This document shows, in pieces, positions 32,109-41,938 of a DNA stretch of 64,000 nucleotides; positions within the stretch are counted from its first letter, which is position 1; the number at the start of each line of letters is the position of its first letter. The translations under genes and the position numbers were made by a program. The DNA is from Aphelidium insulamus (Eukaryota; Aphelidiomycota; Aphelidea; Aphelidiaceae): positions 1-64,000 of the forward strand of contig JAZDSV010000016.1 in assembly GCA_036784855.1 (NCBI GenBank), given 5' to 3'. The notes beneath the pieces are model-generated. The model saw only the letters and a list, made by a program, of their open reading frames with translations. It was not told the DNA's origin and made no database searches.

Positions 32109-35100
32109 CGCGATACTGCAGCAGCTGTAGGCAGCGACACGGCAGCCAACATAGCGCCCGCGCCGCCCAAGCCACTCAAGATTCAGCGCGCGGGAAGGCC
32201 CCGGATTTTGTCGTCGCCGGGATTGCCGCCACCGCCGCCGCCGATTGTTGCCACCAGTCCTCCGTCACTGCCGCCATCCATTGTCGCGCCGACAGCCGCC
32301 ACCAATGCGGATAGTAGCAAGTTGCCGCCGATAACGAGCTTGCACCACCATGGCGTGCCGACGCGTCGCCGCGCCGAAACAGTGACCGTGTCTGGGGATT
32401 ATGGCGCGGAGCATGGTCGCCGTGGACTGGCCGGTGGTCTGTCCGGATCTGCGCCGCGACCGCCCCTAGCTGCCGCAACAGGCGGCGTCGACGCATCTAC
32501 TTCTACCACTCGATCTGTCAGCAGCACCGTGTCCTTGGCAGTGGCCGGGGGTGCTGTGGGGGCGTCAAATGGCGGCCTGTCCGTCAGCCGGTTGTCGGTG
32601 GGCAGCACCTCGAGCAGCATCGCCGACAATCTGTTCTTTAGCGCCGGCACTGCCTCGTCGAACCCGAGTGGCGGCGTGGCCTTGACGCGTGCAGTGGCCG
32701 GAATCGACGGCTCCGTGGCATCGATTTCGGCCGCCGTGTCCCTGAGCAGCAGTGTGCTGTTGAGTGGCAGCGGCAATGCACTGAGTACCGCTGCCGCGGC
32801 GGGTGCACGTCTCCACCGCCACACCGCCGCCACACACTCGCAGCCATTGTCAACCACGGGCAGCACCAAGAGCGACGACGATTCCCCCGCGTCCACCGTG
32901 CAGCTCACTGTGGCCACTGGCGGCGGCAGTCGATCGCCGCTCATGTCATGGAGTTCGCTGGAAGAGGCACTGCTAGAGCCACCGACACCACTGGCGCCTT
33001 CGCACTCCATCTCCGCCTCGGGGGGTCACGGGATGTCGGCCGCGCTGAGCGGCAACTCACTGCGTGTGCTGGGCCGCTATGACCAGCCCGACAGCAGTGA
33101 CAGTCTGAGCAGCATGTCGTCGTCGCGTCTCTCCGAGTCCATGCTCAGCGCGCACGCCGCGTCGGGCGGCCACGATATCATTGGCACGGCGCTGGAGGAG
33201 GCGGGCGAGCTGGCGGACGGCACAACTTCACTGCCGCGTGACAAGCCGGCGATTGCTGCTGCGGCAGCGTCTGTCCGTGCCAACCCTGCTGCCATCATTC
33301 CCGCGATGGCAACGCCGACATCTCCTGGGGCCCTGGCGACTCCCACGCAGAAAAAGTACCCCGTTCAGCCACTGGGACCATTTGCCGTAGACCGCGTGCA
33401 CAGGTTCGCCGTGCTGCGCCAGCTGCCCGACGATCTGCTTGCTTTGCTCAATATTGTATCGGCGGACAGCGATAGCATCTCCACCACTGCCATCTCATCG
33501 TTCTACCCGCACGATACCGGCACACCGGACCGGCCGCATGTTGCATATGAAGTGGCAACAACAACAGCGACCGTCACATCGCCGACGTCGCCCGCTTCCA
33601 ACAGTAGTGGCGGTGGCAATGCCGTTGTCGACGCGGGCAAAAAGGTTATTGCAAGCTGCACGCTACCCGGCCTCGTGGACGTGCTGGTGGGCGAAAAGAC
33701 CGAGGCCGACATGGACCTCATCACGGAATTCCTGTACACCGCCTCGTATTTCGCGGAGCCAGTTGACGTGGCCCGGTGCCTGGTGCTGCGGTACTTGGAG
33801 TGCGCCGAGCGTCGACTGGGCAGCCAAGGCCGTCGCGACACTTCCACCGCCGCACCACCAGACTGGGACGACATGGTGCAGATGCGCATACTGAACGTTG
33901 TACGCAAGTGGGTCAACAGCAGTGGCAGCGCTGTGGAGTTTGGCCGCAACGTCCAGCTGCGCACGCTCATCTCGCGGTTCTTGGAACACTCTGTCAAGCC
34001 CGATCCGCGCAAGTCCACATTTGCCGGCTCTATACTACAGCGGCTGTCGGAGATTGTTAGTGCCGCTGCTGCGCATGATGGCCACGCCAAACCGGTTGTC
34101 AACATTGGCGCCGTATCTGCATCCACGCCGCTCACGGACGGTGCATTCAAGTCGCTGCACGAGATCGACTCGGACCAGCTGGCCATGGAGCTGACGCTGC
34201 TAGAGTCGGAAATGTTCAAAGCGGTGGAGTTGAGTGAGTTGTTCCAGCAGTCATGGGCGGTCAAGGACCATGCGTTGCGGCAGCAACTCTGTCCCAACCT
34301 GCTCGTGTTCATCTCCTGGTTCAACAAGGTGGCGTACGGTGTGGCGTCGCAGCTGGTACTGGAGAAGAAACTGAAGGCCCGGGTGGATCTGCTAAAGAAG
34401 TTCATTTACACCGCGCATTGGTGTGTCAAGCACCGCAACTTCAACAGTGCATTCGAGATTGTGGCCGGGCTGAATTTGGGTGCGGTGGACAAGTTGAAAA
34501 AGACGTGGAAGTCGCTACCGAAAAAGTACATGGATGTCTCGGAATCCTTGAACTTGCTGGTCACGAATGAAGGCAATTACAAGACATACCGTCACACCAT
34601 GGCCCAGGTCATTGGTTTTCCCCCGGCAGAACCTCTTATTCCGTACGTCATTGTTATTTACATATACGTAGATAATTTACGGGCTAACAGATATTTGGGA
34701 ATGTATTTGTCGGACTTGACTTTTATCGAAGACGGCAATCCAACGTATGTCTCTAGTCCTGGACGGGTAAGTGGTAGATTTGATTATTACCTCTCGACGA
34801 TTTCTAACACATATGCATTGCACAGACTGTGACTGATAAAGAACAACAGCCAACAGCCAATGCACCGCCCGTCATACACTTTTCCAAGATGCGCATGCTG
34901 GCTTCAGTGTTTTTAACAATCCAAGTGTACCAACAGAAGTCGTATGATAGCCTTAAGACGCACCAGGCCACGAGAACTTGGCTGCAGACACGCTGGACAG
35001 TACTGACGGAGAAGGAGCTCTACGTGCACGCCAAGGAATGCGAGACTGGTGGCGCACACTCTCTGTCGACCTCGTCGTCGTTGGCAGCGGGTATAGCGCT

Positions 35101-35458
35101 CGTCGCACCGGCGAATTCGACAGTCTCCTCGACGGGGGCTATATCATCGCCGTCTCTGCCATCAGCGTCAATGACACCAGGGGCGCCGCCGCCCACCGCA
35201 AGCAACTCGTCGTCATCCCTGCTGGGTTCAATGTCGTCGCTGGCACGTAAAATGTCTGTAAAGGGCCGAGCGCGATCGTCTACCGGAGTTATGCGATCAT
35301 CCCAACTGCAATCATCCTTCACTGCCTCGCCAAGCGGCAATGTGAGCAGTGTAAGCGGTGCCAATAGTCCGGAACACTCGACCGAGACTGTCGGAGACAC
35401 TGGCAAAAAATCGGATGCAGCCGCGGCTAATGGTGGCGGCTGGCGGCTATTTGGCTAA
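32106..35458 (+). CDS. RasGEF (CDC25-homology) protein with N-terminal REM domain
   Basis: Exons 32106-34642, 34691-34766 and 34826-35458 join in phase to 1081 residues. The first 430 are low-complexity Ser/Ala/Gly/Pro. A RasGEF N-terminal (REM) domain follows, from ASCTLPGLVDVLVGEKTEAD through FLYTASYFAEPVDVARCLVL. The catalytic CDC25 domain spans DSDQLAMELTLLESEMFKAV, then SWFNKVAYGVASQLV, FIYTAHWCVKHRNFNSAFEI, VAGLNLGAVDKLKKTW and ends IPYLGMYLSDLTFIEDGNP, including the helical-hairpin region that opens the Ras nucleotide pocket. It would load GTP on a Ras- or Rap-type GTPase at membranes. The C-terminal 200 residues are Ser-rich with a short helix (KMRMLASVFLTIQVYQQKSY). An AATAAA lies about 70 bases downstream. 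Confidence 0.9.
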
Positions 35459-35575
35459 GGATATTTATATAGCAAATTGATTTTAATGCACCACCAGACA
35501 CGCAATTGTAATTTTTATGCTTAAGGTAAATAAATACTTTCGATTCCAATTCTAGGGGAGATTTTATCAAGCCGC

Positions 35576-35583
35576 CTGATTGG
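35576..35583 (+). promoter_or_regulatory. CTGATTGG box
   Basis: An inverted CCAAT element 68 bases before the copy 1 start codon, matching boxes before other accessory genes. Confidence 0.45.
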
Positions 35584-35651
35584 TCCATACCAGCGATTGA
35601 TCAAATGGCGCATCTCGATTTCAATATTTTCATCAACCGCAAATCAGCGAA

Positions 35652-36507
35652 ATGCGTCTTTTGAACTTGGCTATGATGTGCTGCCTAACCTCTGTTGCAT
35701 TTGCTAACAGTGATGATGATTTCAATGGACTAGATGCACCAGACATGAGCATGAATCATGACTTGGAATATCGGGGCGTAAGTCCCAGATTTCCATATAT
35801 CAGTTTTCATGTGGATCACAGGACGTAAGTAAACTCTCGGCTCCACCAATGCGGAATGGAGGCAGACCAAAGAAACCTCTCACGGAGAAGGTACGCTGTA
35901 TATAAACTGATCTTGCAAAAGGAATTGAAAGCAAAGAAGGCTACACACGCAAAGCGACAACGAGAGAGGCGAAAGAGAACTATAGAAGGCTTGAGCGCAG
36001 AGGTAAGCCGAAACACCCCGCCCACCTATTATTGATTCATTATTAGGAATTAGCTCAATATCGAGCGTCGGAGGCAGAAAAAGGCAGAATGCGAAGAAAA
36101 CGGAGGCTGGAAAACCTTGCCGGCGAGGTATGCAATCTACTCTGTTCGTTTCGAAACTTGATTGTGCTTCTTATCGGTAGCAATTGGTAGCCAGACGGGA
36201 AGGAGAGGCAGGGCAGCGGAAAAATCATGAGCAAACAAAACTCGAATAGCCGATTTGGAAGAAAACCAGGACTGGAAATCTCGATTTTAGAAAGTTTGTT
36301 GCTTCAATTGAGGCATTGTCGCCACCATCCGTGCGCAGCAGCGAGCTGGCAAATTCGCACGCTATTTTGCCAAAGAACCCTGAGGAAGTCACCGCGAATC
36401 CATTACCATCGTTTCAAGCTGAAAACAGTCCCGACAAGTGGCTTGATGACCTATTTGATTTACACAGTGATGTTGCTGCAAATCTCCTGTTTCCATTCCA
36501 TCCTTAA
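35652..36507 (+). CDS. Secreted basic-repeat protein, copy 1 (exon-per-repeat family), with in-frame TAG
   Basis: Exon 1 (35652-35777) encodes a signal peptide (MRLLNLAMMCCLTSVAFA) and an acidic stretch. Exon 2 (35822-35890) ends GRPKKPLTEK, AT-hook-like. Exons 3 (35922-36002) and 4 (36047-36127) are each exactly 81 nt and encode one 27-residue basic helix: ELKAKKATHAKRQRERRKRT... and ELAQYRASEAEKGRMRRKRR... Exon 5 (from 36181) begins QLVARREGEAGQRKNHEQ but meets TAG at 36247-36249. The same frame then continues to HAILPKNPEEVT and NSPDKWLDDLFD, homologous to copy 2. Either the protein stops early or 36187-36249 is spliced out (GTAGCC donor, AATAG acceptor, 63 nt, frame-neutral). All junctions are phase 0. 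Function is unknown; a signal peptide on a highly basic protein suggests secretion or organelle targeting. Confidence 0.6.
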
Positions 36508-37019
36508 CCGAGATGAACAAGTGGCGCGACTTTACGGCGCAAATCTATGGCACAATTTTCCCCATTAGACCTCAAGCACTTTGATTATTGTGTCATTGAT
36601 CACGTATGCACTTTACTTTTTAGACTCGGCAACGGTGTCGGAAGTACGGGAGTAATCTGCAGTGATCATTGGCAATCAGTCAGTACCGCCCTGCCTGTGG
36701 CTAGTAACTTTTAGCGCCATTGCTATGTAAGTGCCGCTCCAGGACTGCATCTGACATCACGCGGGCATATAAGGGAATTATGTAATCATTATTCCATCAT
36801 TCAACGCTTCACATGACGGCAATTAGTGTCAGCGGCGCACACAGTCCGAACAGCAGACTGCAACGTCAGCGGCAAGTCTGGTTAAAAAATTTGATGCCGT
36901 AGGGGTTGCGGTGGCGGTTATTGATTGGCTTCATTGATTCATTGTAAGTGTCAAAGGCCGCATAGGTTGCGCATTTGTTTAGCTATACGCTTTGAGCAAT
37001 CGATTCTTACATTTCAAAG
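36508..37019. other. Between copies 1 and 2: PPTase relic plus promoter-like elements
   Basis: Besides the PPTase fragment, this holds CATATAAGGG (36766-36775) about 40 bases before an ATG at 36813, and GATTGG at 36923-36928. A short frame from 36813 is basic (RLQRQRQVWLK) but could not be joined in phase to copy 2's first visible exon. Confidence 0.4.
36640..36765 (+). pseudogene. Fragment of the PPTase gene 5' end
   Basis: The stretch around CCGCCCTGCCTGTGGCTAGT and, further on, GACTGCATCTGACATCAC matches the promoter and first codons of the intact PPTase gene (38687-38820), where the sequence is CCGCCCTGCCTGTGGCTAGT and CTGACTGCATCTGTCACC. It has no usable frame. It follows copy 1 as the intact PPTase follows copy 2, showing that the pair was duplicated as one unit. 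It lacks the MITE found at the matching place upstream of the intact gene. Confidence 0.7.
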
Positions 37020-37747
37020 GAAAAGGCAGCTAAAAGAGCATTGCACGCAAAGCAAGAAAAAGAAAGGCGAGCGAGAATTAAAGACAAACTGAGTCCGGCG
37101 GTAAATATGTATAACCCCAATTTATTTTTCTTCTTTGATAATTGTTCAAGGAACTCGTTGAATATAGAGCCTTGGAGGCAGAAAAATGCAGAAACCGGAA
37201 AAAATGCAGAAACCGAAAAAAACGGCGCCAGGAAAAACTGACAGCTGAGGTGTGCACAATACATCTCACTCTGATGTCATATATAACCGTGTTTAATCAA
37301 TAGCAATTGGCAGCCGAGCGGAGTAAATTGGCCGATCAGCGGAGAAATTACAAATTACGACGGAGAAAAAGGCAAAAATTCGACGGAGACAAGAACCAAG
37401 AATTGTTAACCAGTCAAATACAGACACATGGAATAGCTGGGAGCGCAAAAGTCGATTTTATAGTCTCACCTGAAGCAATTTCAACTCGTCCCGTCGAGCA
37501 CGAGCAAGGTGAAGCAGGACAATCGCACACTGTTTTGCCACAAACTTGTGAAGAAGTCACAGAGAAACCCATGTTTTCCGCGTCACCTGGCTGTAGTGAT
37601 ACAAAGTGCACACCGGAAAACATCAACAAGTGGCTTGATAGCATGTTTGACGGTTTCTTGCGTGAAAGTGATGCAAATATCCTGGTTCCACTCGACCCAT
37701 TGCCCGAGATGCAAAACTTGTGCAACTTCATGATGGAAAAGCAATAA
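37020..37747 (+). CDS. Secreted basic-repeat protein, copy 2 (5' exons not found)
   Basis: Three exons join in phase 0. Exon 37020-37100 is 81 nt and encodes EKAAKRALHAKQEKERRARI plus seven residues. Exon 37151-37249 is 99 nt, an 81-nt unit enlarged by an 18-nt tandem duplication (CRNRKK twice). The last exon, 37304-37747, starts QLAAERSKLADQRRNYKLRR and ends with the family's C-terminal motif NINKWLDSMFDGFLRES. No signal-peptide exon or start was found upstream, so this copy may be 5'-truncated or its first exon too diverged to see. The stop codon TAA (37745-37747) is embedded in an AATAAA. Compared with copy 1, the last exon is fully open. Charge pattern and 27-residue period suggest a continuous basic helix; role unknown. 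Confidence 0.6.
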
Positions 37748-37812
37748 AGCAATAATGATTACAAAGATGTGAATGGTCTTAACTATTTGGTGCTAGCCTT
37801 GTAACTGACACT

Positions 37813-37820
37813 ACCGTGAC
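37813..37820. repeat. Left target-site duplication ACCGTGAC
   Basis: Identical 8-mer to 38687-38694 on the other side of the element. Confidence 0.85.
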
Positions 37821-38686
37821 TAGGGCTCCGATCGGGTCGAGTCTTGACCCGGGTCGACCCGGGTCCGACTCGGTCGGGTCGAGTCGAGTCGAAGGCTTTG
37901 ACCGACCCGGGTCGACCCGGGTCAACCCGATCGGGTCAGATGTTTCAACCGATCGGGTCAGAGGCATCGACCGACCCGGGTCAATCAATGTTCTAGCACC
38001 TAGAGCACGGATAACACGATTATAACCTTCATGCAAGCATCTTCAATCAATTTACAATATACACATTATGAAATTCTTACACTTTTGATTGTGGAAGTTG
38101 CCTTCGTTTAGTAAATGCTTGTTGTGCAATAGAATCACGGATGTCTTCCACGATACGTAACAATCAATCTACTAGTGATAGCAGCTATGCACAATTGGTT
38201 TAGCTTGAGGGGCCACTTAAATTACAGCCACTCCACGGGTGTACTGGAAGGCTGACCAGCATCCTTTGGCAACATTGGCTGATACCAGCTGGCTCTGGTG
38301 CAGTGCAACGGTGATAAGAGTTGCAAGAGACTTTTTGGGCATAAGAATAGCATTCCGGAGCCTAACACCTTCAAAGCTATGCTGGTGCGGTTTTGGTTCA
38401 ATTTATATCCCGCATGAGATGCAAAGAAGTAAGAAAGCATATATGGACAACAGGCTGTAACTGGAATGATTTAATATTTATAAATGATAATTTTATAGGT
38501 CTGTAATTTTCGGTCGGGTCAGTCGACCCGGGTCGAACCCGGGTCCGTCGGGTCAACCCGGGTCAACCCGAGTCGGGTTATGTCGGGTCGAGTCAACCCG
38601 GGTCGACCCGGGTCGAACCCGGGTCACGTCGGGTCGGGTCGAGTCGAGCGTTTCGACCGACTCGACTCGACCCGATCGGAGCCCTA
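37821..38686. mobile_element. hAT-type MITE / non-autonomous hAT element, 866 bp
   Basis: Terminal inverted repeats of 23 bp are perfect, beginning TAGGGCTCCGATCGGGTCGA at both ends. They are bounded by a perfect 8-bp target-site duplication ACCGTGAC (37813-37820 and 38687-38694). An 8-bp duplication and a TAGGG-type terminus are hAT-superfamily marks. Both subterminal regions are dense with GACCCGGGTC and GGGTCGACCC palindromes, about 170 bp on each side, typical of transposase-binding arrays. The interior is AT-rich. On the + strand near 38239-38340 it keeps VYWKADQHPLATLA and VARDFLGI, resembling the hAT C-terminal dimerisation region, so it may be an internally deleted copy of a full element. 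It sits 33 bases before the PPTase start codon. Confidence 0.85.
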
Positions 38687-38694
38687 ACCGTGAC
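38687..38694. repeat. Right target-site duplication ACCGTGAC
   Basis: Identical 8-mer to 37813-37820. Confidence 0.85.
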
Positions 38695-38719
38695 ATTATT
38701 TGCACTGCGATCACGGAAA

Positions 38720-39679
38720 ATGACAATCCAGTCGAGCGCCCCGCCCTGCCTGTGGCTAGTTGATACCAGCGCGATGTCCAGTAATGTGTCCCTCCTGACT
38801 GCATCTGTCACCACTGAAGCGGAGAGAACGCGGCTGGTGCGTATCCAGCACCCGGGGGCGCGATTAATGTCCACTGTGGGCCAGTTGCTGGCACAGCGGC
38901 TCGCCTGCTCGTTAGTGGCACCAACTGCTTCTGACACTGCTCGAGGCAATAATGTTGGTGATGGAAGCGGTGATATCCATGAATGCAACGCATGGCAGTG
39001 GCGCATCTGCCGCACCGAGTATGGCCGCCCAGTTATTGAGATCATTGGCGGTGATAAAGCGCCTCTCCGCCGCCTGTGTAACGAGTGGAATCTAGCACAC
39101 GACGGTGGATGGGTGGCGCTGGCATGTGGTACTGTTGGCGGTGGTGCCAACTACGACGCGGTGGGCGTGGACTTGTCGCGCGTCAATGCCGACACTGATC
39201 GCAGCGGGTGCTGCCAGCACACCGCCCGCTACGTGGACGACATGGCAGGCGCATTCACGGTGTCGGAACGGGAGCTGATCGCGTCTGCGCCGGCGTGGCT
39301 GAAATGTGCGGTGGATGCAATGATGTGCGCGCATTGTTGGCGACGTCGCCTATGGCTGCACACCCTATGGACCCTGAAGGAGAGTTACTTGAAGGCGCTG
39401 GGAGTGGGTATCGCGTCGCCTGACCTGCCCATGGATGCCGTCAACGTCATCGTCACAACACCGCGCGTCACCGAGTGCGCCACTAGTTCTGTGTGGTGGA
39501 TGCACGCTGTTGACATCCAAGTTACTGGTCCGGTGGGTGACACTGCCGGGTGGAAGTTCTCCGTGGGAGCGTGTCAGCACGACGCTAGCCAGACGGTCGT
39601 ACTGTGCGTGGCATCTCGTCTGATAATTCCAGTGGAGTGGAGCTCGCTGCCTACAACAACAACATCAACCATACCGTGA
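38720..39679 (+). CDS. 4'-phosphopantetheinyl transferase, Sfp/AASDHPPT type
   Basis: A single exon gives 319 residues. The enzyme moves phosphopantetheine from CoA to a serine of carrier proteins (fatty-acid and polyketide synthases, aminoadipate reductase, mitochondrial ACP). Motifs are in family order: GRPVIEIIGG, WNLAHDGGWVALACG, the Mg-binding VGVDLSRV, FTVSERELI and WTLKESYLKALGVGI, the W-x-KES-x-x-KA signature. The ATG at 38720 is preferred; the frame extends upstream into the MITE flank without a Met. The gene has lost its original upstream sequence to the MITE insertion, so its promoter may now lie in the element. The 3' end is only 18 bases from the convergent haspin stop. Confidence 0.9.
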   Translation: MTIQSSAPPCLWLVDTSAMSSNVSLLTASVTTEAERTRLVRIQHPGARLMSTVGQLLAQRLACSLVAPTASDTARGNNVGDGSGDIHECNAWQWRICRTEYGRPVIEIIGGDKAPLRRLCNEWNLAHDGGWVALACGTVGGGANYDAVGVDLSRVNADTDRSGCCQHTARYVDDMAGAFTVSERELIASAPAWLKCAVDAMMCAHCWRRRLWLHTLWTLKESYLKALGVGIASPDLPMDAVNVIVTTPRVTECATSSVWWMHAVDIQVTGPVGDTAGWKFSVGACQHDASQTVVLCVASRLIIPVEWSSLPTTTTSTIP

Positions 39680-39697
39680 ATGTAAATGCCTGGTGGT

Positions 39698-41796
39698 TTA
39701 TGGAGAGGAGAAGAGCGGATCTGTGGCGGCCATCTGTTCGGCGCTGTTGTACTGCGTCAGTGCCCGCTGGAAGAAGCCGTGCACCAACTGCTCCGCCGAG
39801 CACATTGGCAGCGCATTGGGTCGGCGTCGAAGCAGCTTGCCAGCATCCTTGGCATTGCGCGGTACTCGAATGCGACCGGCCGCCACCAGGAACTGATGTG
39901 CCAGGTAGTGCATCCACATGACGTTTGTCCGCGGGCAAAACCTCTCCCATAGCGCATCGTCGCAGTCATCATAGTCGACATCATCGTCGGCGTGGCTGAA
40001 TACTTCCTGGCGCATCATGCGGTAGATGGCAAACTGATAGTCGCCCCGACCGGTGAAATAGCTCTCGTCATCGTATGGCCGATACAGCGCCATGTCACTA
40101 CCGCAATTAGCCACCCGTGAGAATGTGTAGTCGATTACGGTGCATGATATGCGAGAGTCGTTGGCTTCCTGCACGAGTACATTGCCCCAGTGTAGATCCT
40201 GCGGTATGTCAATATATATATATATATATATGTCATGTCAACATGTCAACATGCACAGTACCCTGTGCTCAAAGTGACACTGTTTTTCGGCATTGGCCAG
40301 AGCATTGCCCACTTGACGCAGAATATCTACCGCCTGCTCCCAGGTCCACCCAGAGCCGCCATTGAGCGGCGTGGACGACAATGGCCGCTGCAGCCAGTGT
40401 TCCAGATCTGTGCCGCCGTGCTGCAACACCAGCACGCAGTACAGCTGGTCGTTGTCGAAGTAGTCTGCACGTTAAAATCGTGCACAAAGCGACGATTAAC
40501 AAGTACCTGGACGATCACTCTCGGAACCGTGTTCGGCGGCGTAATCGTCCCACATGGCCAGCAGTGCCGGCGGGTACTTGCCACGCACAACCACGGCCGC
40601 GATGAACTGGACAAACTGGGCTGTGTAATGATCGCCTTTCTCGGCCAATTTCACGCGTGACAGAGCGCGTGTAAGTTGCAGTTCGTGCACCACCTGCGAC
40701 ACCAGTGTCATCGGTTCTCCATTGACCAGCGGCGGGGACATGGAGGAGGAGTCGTAATCCGCTCCATCAGCCAGCAAAAGTGTGAAGGGAACAATCTTCA
40801 GGACTGCTTGAGCGCACGGGGCAAACACCGCGGCATTCTGCGCGTAAAACACTTCCGAGAATGTCGCCTCGCCCATCTTGCGCATCTTGGAGTTGGTAGA
40901 ACTGTTTACAGTGCTGATAAAGTCTGCAAATGGAATCGGCTGCTGGGGCGGAGACCACGCACAGCCACGCGTGCACTCTTGGCACAGCGTGACCAGTTGT
41001 TGCAGTGTCTGAACAGATCAATACTTGCATTATCATCTTAGATGAGCACGTACAGTTTGAGTGGGGGTGCCGTCACCGCTGTCGACCACGGCCAGCGCGG
41101 CCATCCGGTGCTGCAGATCATCGCTGACGGGTGGCGAGAGTTCCAGAGATAAATTGCATGTGTGTTTTGCCGCCAGAGAGGTGCGTCGCGGTGTGGAGAA
41201 TGCGAGTGGCAAGTCTGTGGGAGCTTGGTGACAATCTGCAGCAGCAGCTACTGTCTGCGAAGGACTTGCAGACCATATAGGAGACAGGCTCTGCAATGCA
41301 GCCGTGATATCCGATACACTGTCGGTGGCCGTGTCGGAATTGGAAGCGGTGTGCAGTGGCCGAGCCAAAGTATCGCCGTTGAACACCGTTTGTGGCAGGC
41401 TGCATCCGGAGCGGTTCTCCGCGTCACTGTCACTGTCACTGGTGATCACTGCGGGAGCGCGGGACCGCCTCGCCGGCTGTCTAATGCTTGCCGACACATT
41501 GGGGCTCTGAGGGTTGGACAGGCGCAGGGGCGGCGGGCGGCGTGGTGTTGTGGCAACTGTGGCCCTTGACGGCACCACCTTAATGCCGCCGTCAGGCCAG
41601 GTACAATGGAATACATACATACGTCAGCATATACCTTGTCCATGGCAGGAGCCTTAGCAGGCAGCGGCGGGCTGATGGCGGTGCCCTGGTTGTTGCCAGA
41701 CTGCCATGCAAGCGACGGCGCAGCCTCTGTCAAAACAGTCCGGTGCGTGCGCCGACCATACGTCCTGAATGTGCGCACACGTCTGGGGGCGTCCAT
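39698..41796 (-). CDS. HASPIN: Haspin-type histone H3 Thr3 kinase
   Basis: Five exons (41635-41796, 41054-41578, 40507-41008, 40262-40464, 39698-40198) join in phase to 630 residues. The N-terminal 240 residues are basic and disordered. The kinase domain has a glycine loop KMGEATFSEVF, the lysine strand AVLKIVPF, helix C VVHELQLTRALS, hinge YCVLVLQHGGTDLEHW, catalytic loop FEHRDLHWGNVLV and, in place of DFG, IDYTFSR, the haspin hallmark. The C-terminus SYFTGRGDYQFAIYRMM with WERFCPRTNVMWMHYL is also specific. Haspin phosphorylates H3T3 in mitosis to recruit the chromosomal passenger complex. It shares a 142-bp divergent promoter with the patatin gene. The fourth intron (40199-40261) contains a (TA)n run. 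Confidence 0.95.
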
Positions 41797-41938
41797 GCGA
41801 GAGGATGCCGATATAGTGTTTTGTGGAGGCGAAACAAGAGACGGAGGGGAGGCAAGGAAAGGGTGAAGCAAACACTTGGCTCTACACTACTTCACGCTGC
41901 ACCTCTACAGCTCGCGGACAGAGCCAAACAGTGCTAGA
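41797..41938. promoter_or_regulatory. 142-bp bidirectional promoter, haspin / patatin
   Basis: The start codons of the two genes face away from each other across this interval. No TATA or CCAAT match was obvious. Confidence 0.5.

Noticed and set aside
33503-34405. Long open frame on the minus strand opposite the RasGEF gene
   Set aside because: It is the antisense of a strongly conserved REM/CDC25 coding region and its translation has no recognisable pattern.
10046-36249. Reassignment of TAA or TAG to a sense codon, suggested by in-frame stops at 10046, 13127 and 36247
   Set aside because: Conserved genes end normally at TAG, TAA and TGA (for example XRN at 16127-16129 with TAA soon after, ELOVL TAG, patatin TAA), with no family-like sequence beyond. 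The three cases are in accessory genes and two have frame-neutral mini-introns available.
36813-36902. Short basic frame (MTAISVSGAHSPNSR...) as first exon of basic-repeat copy 2
   Set aside because: It has a TATA-like box at a suitable distance, but no donor/acceptor combination joins it in phase to the 37020 exon and it lacks a signal peptide.
37830-38000. CRISPR-like or satellite array from repeated GGGTCGACCC
   Set aside because: The repeats are palindromic, irregularly spaced and confined to the two ends of an element with inverted termini and target duplication, so they are transposon subterminal repeats.
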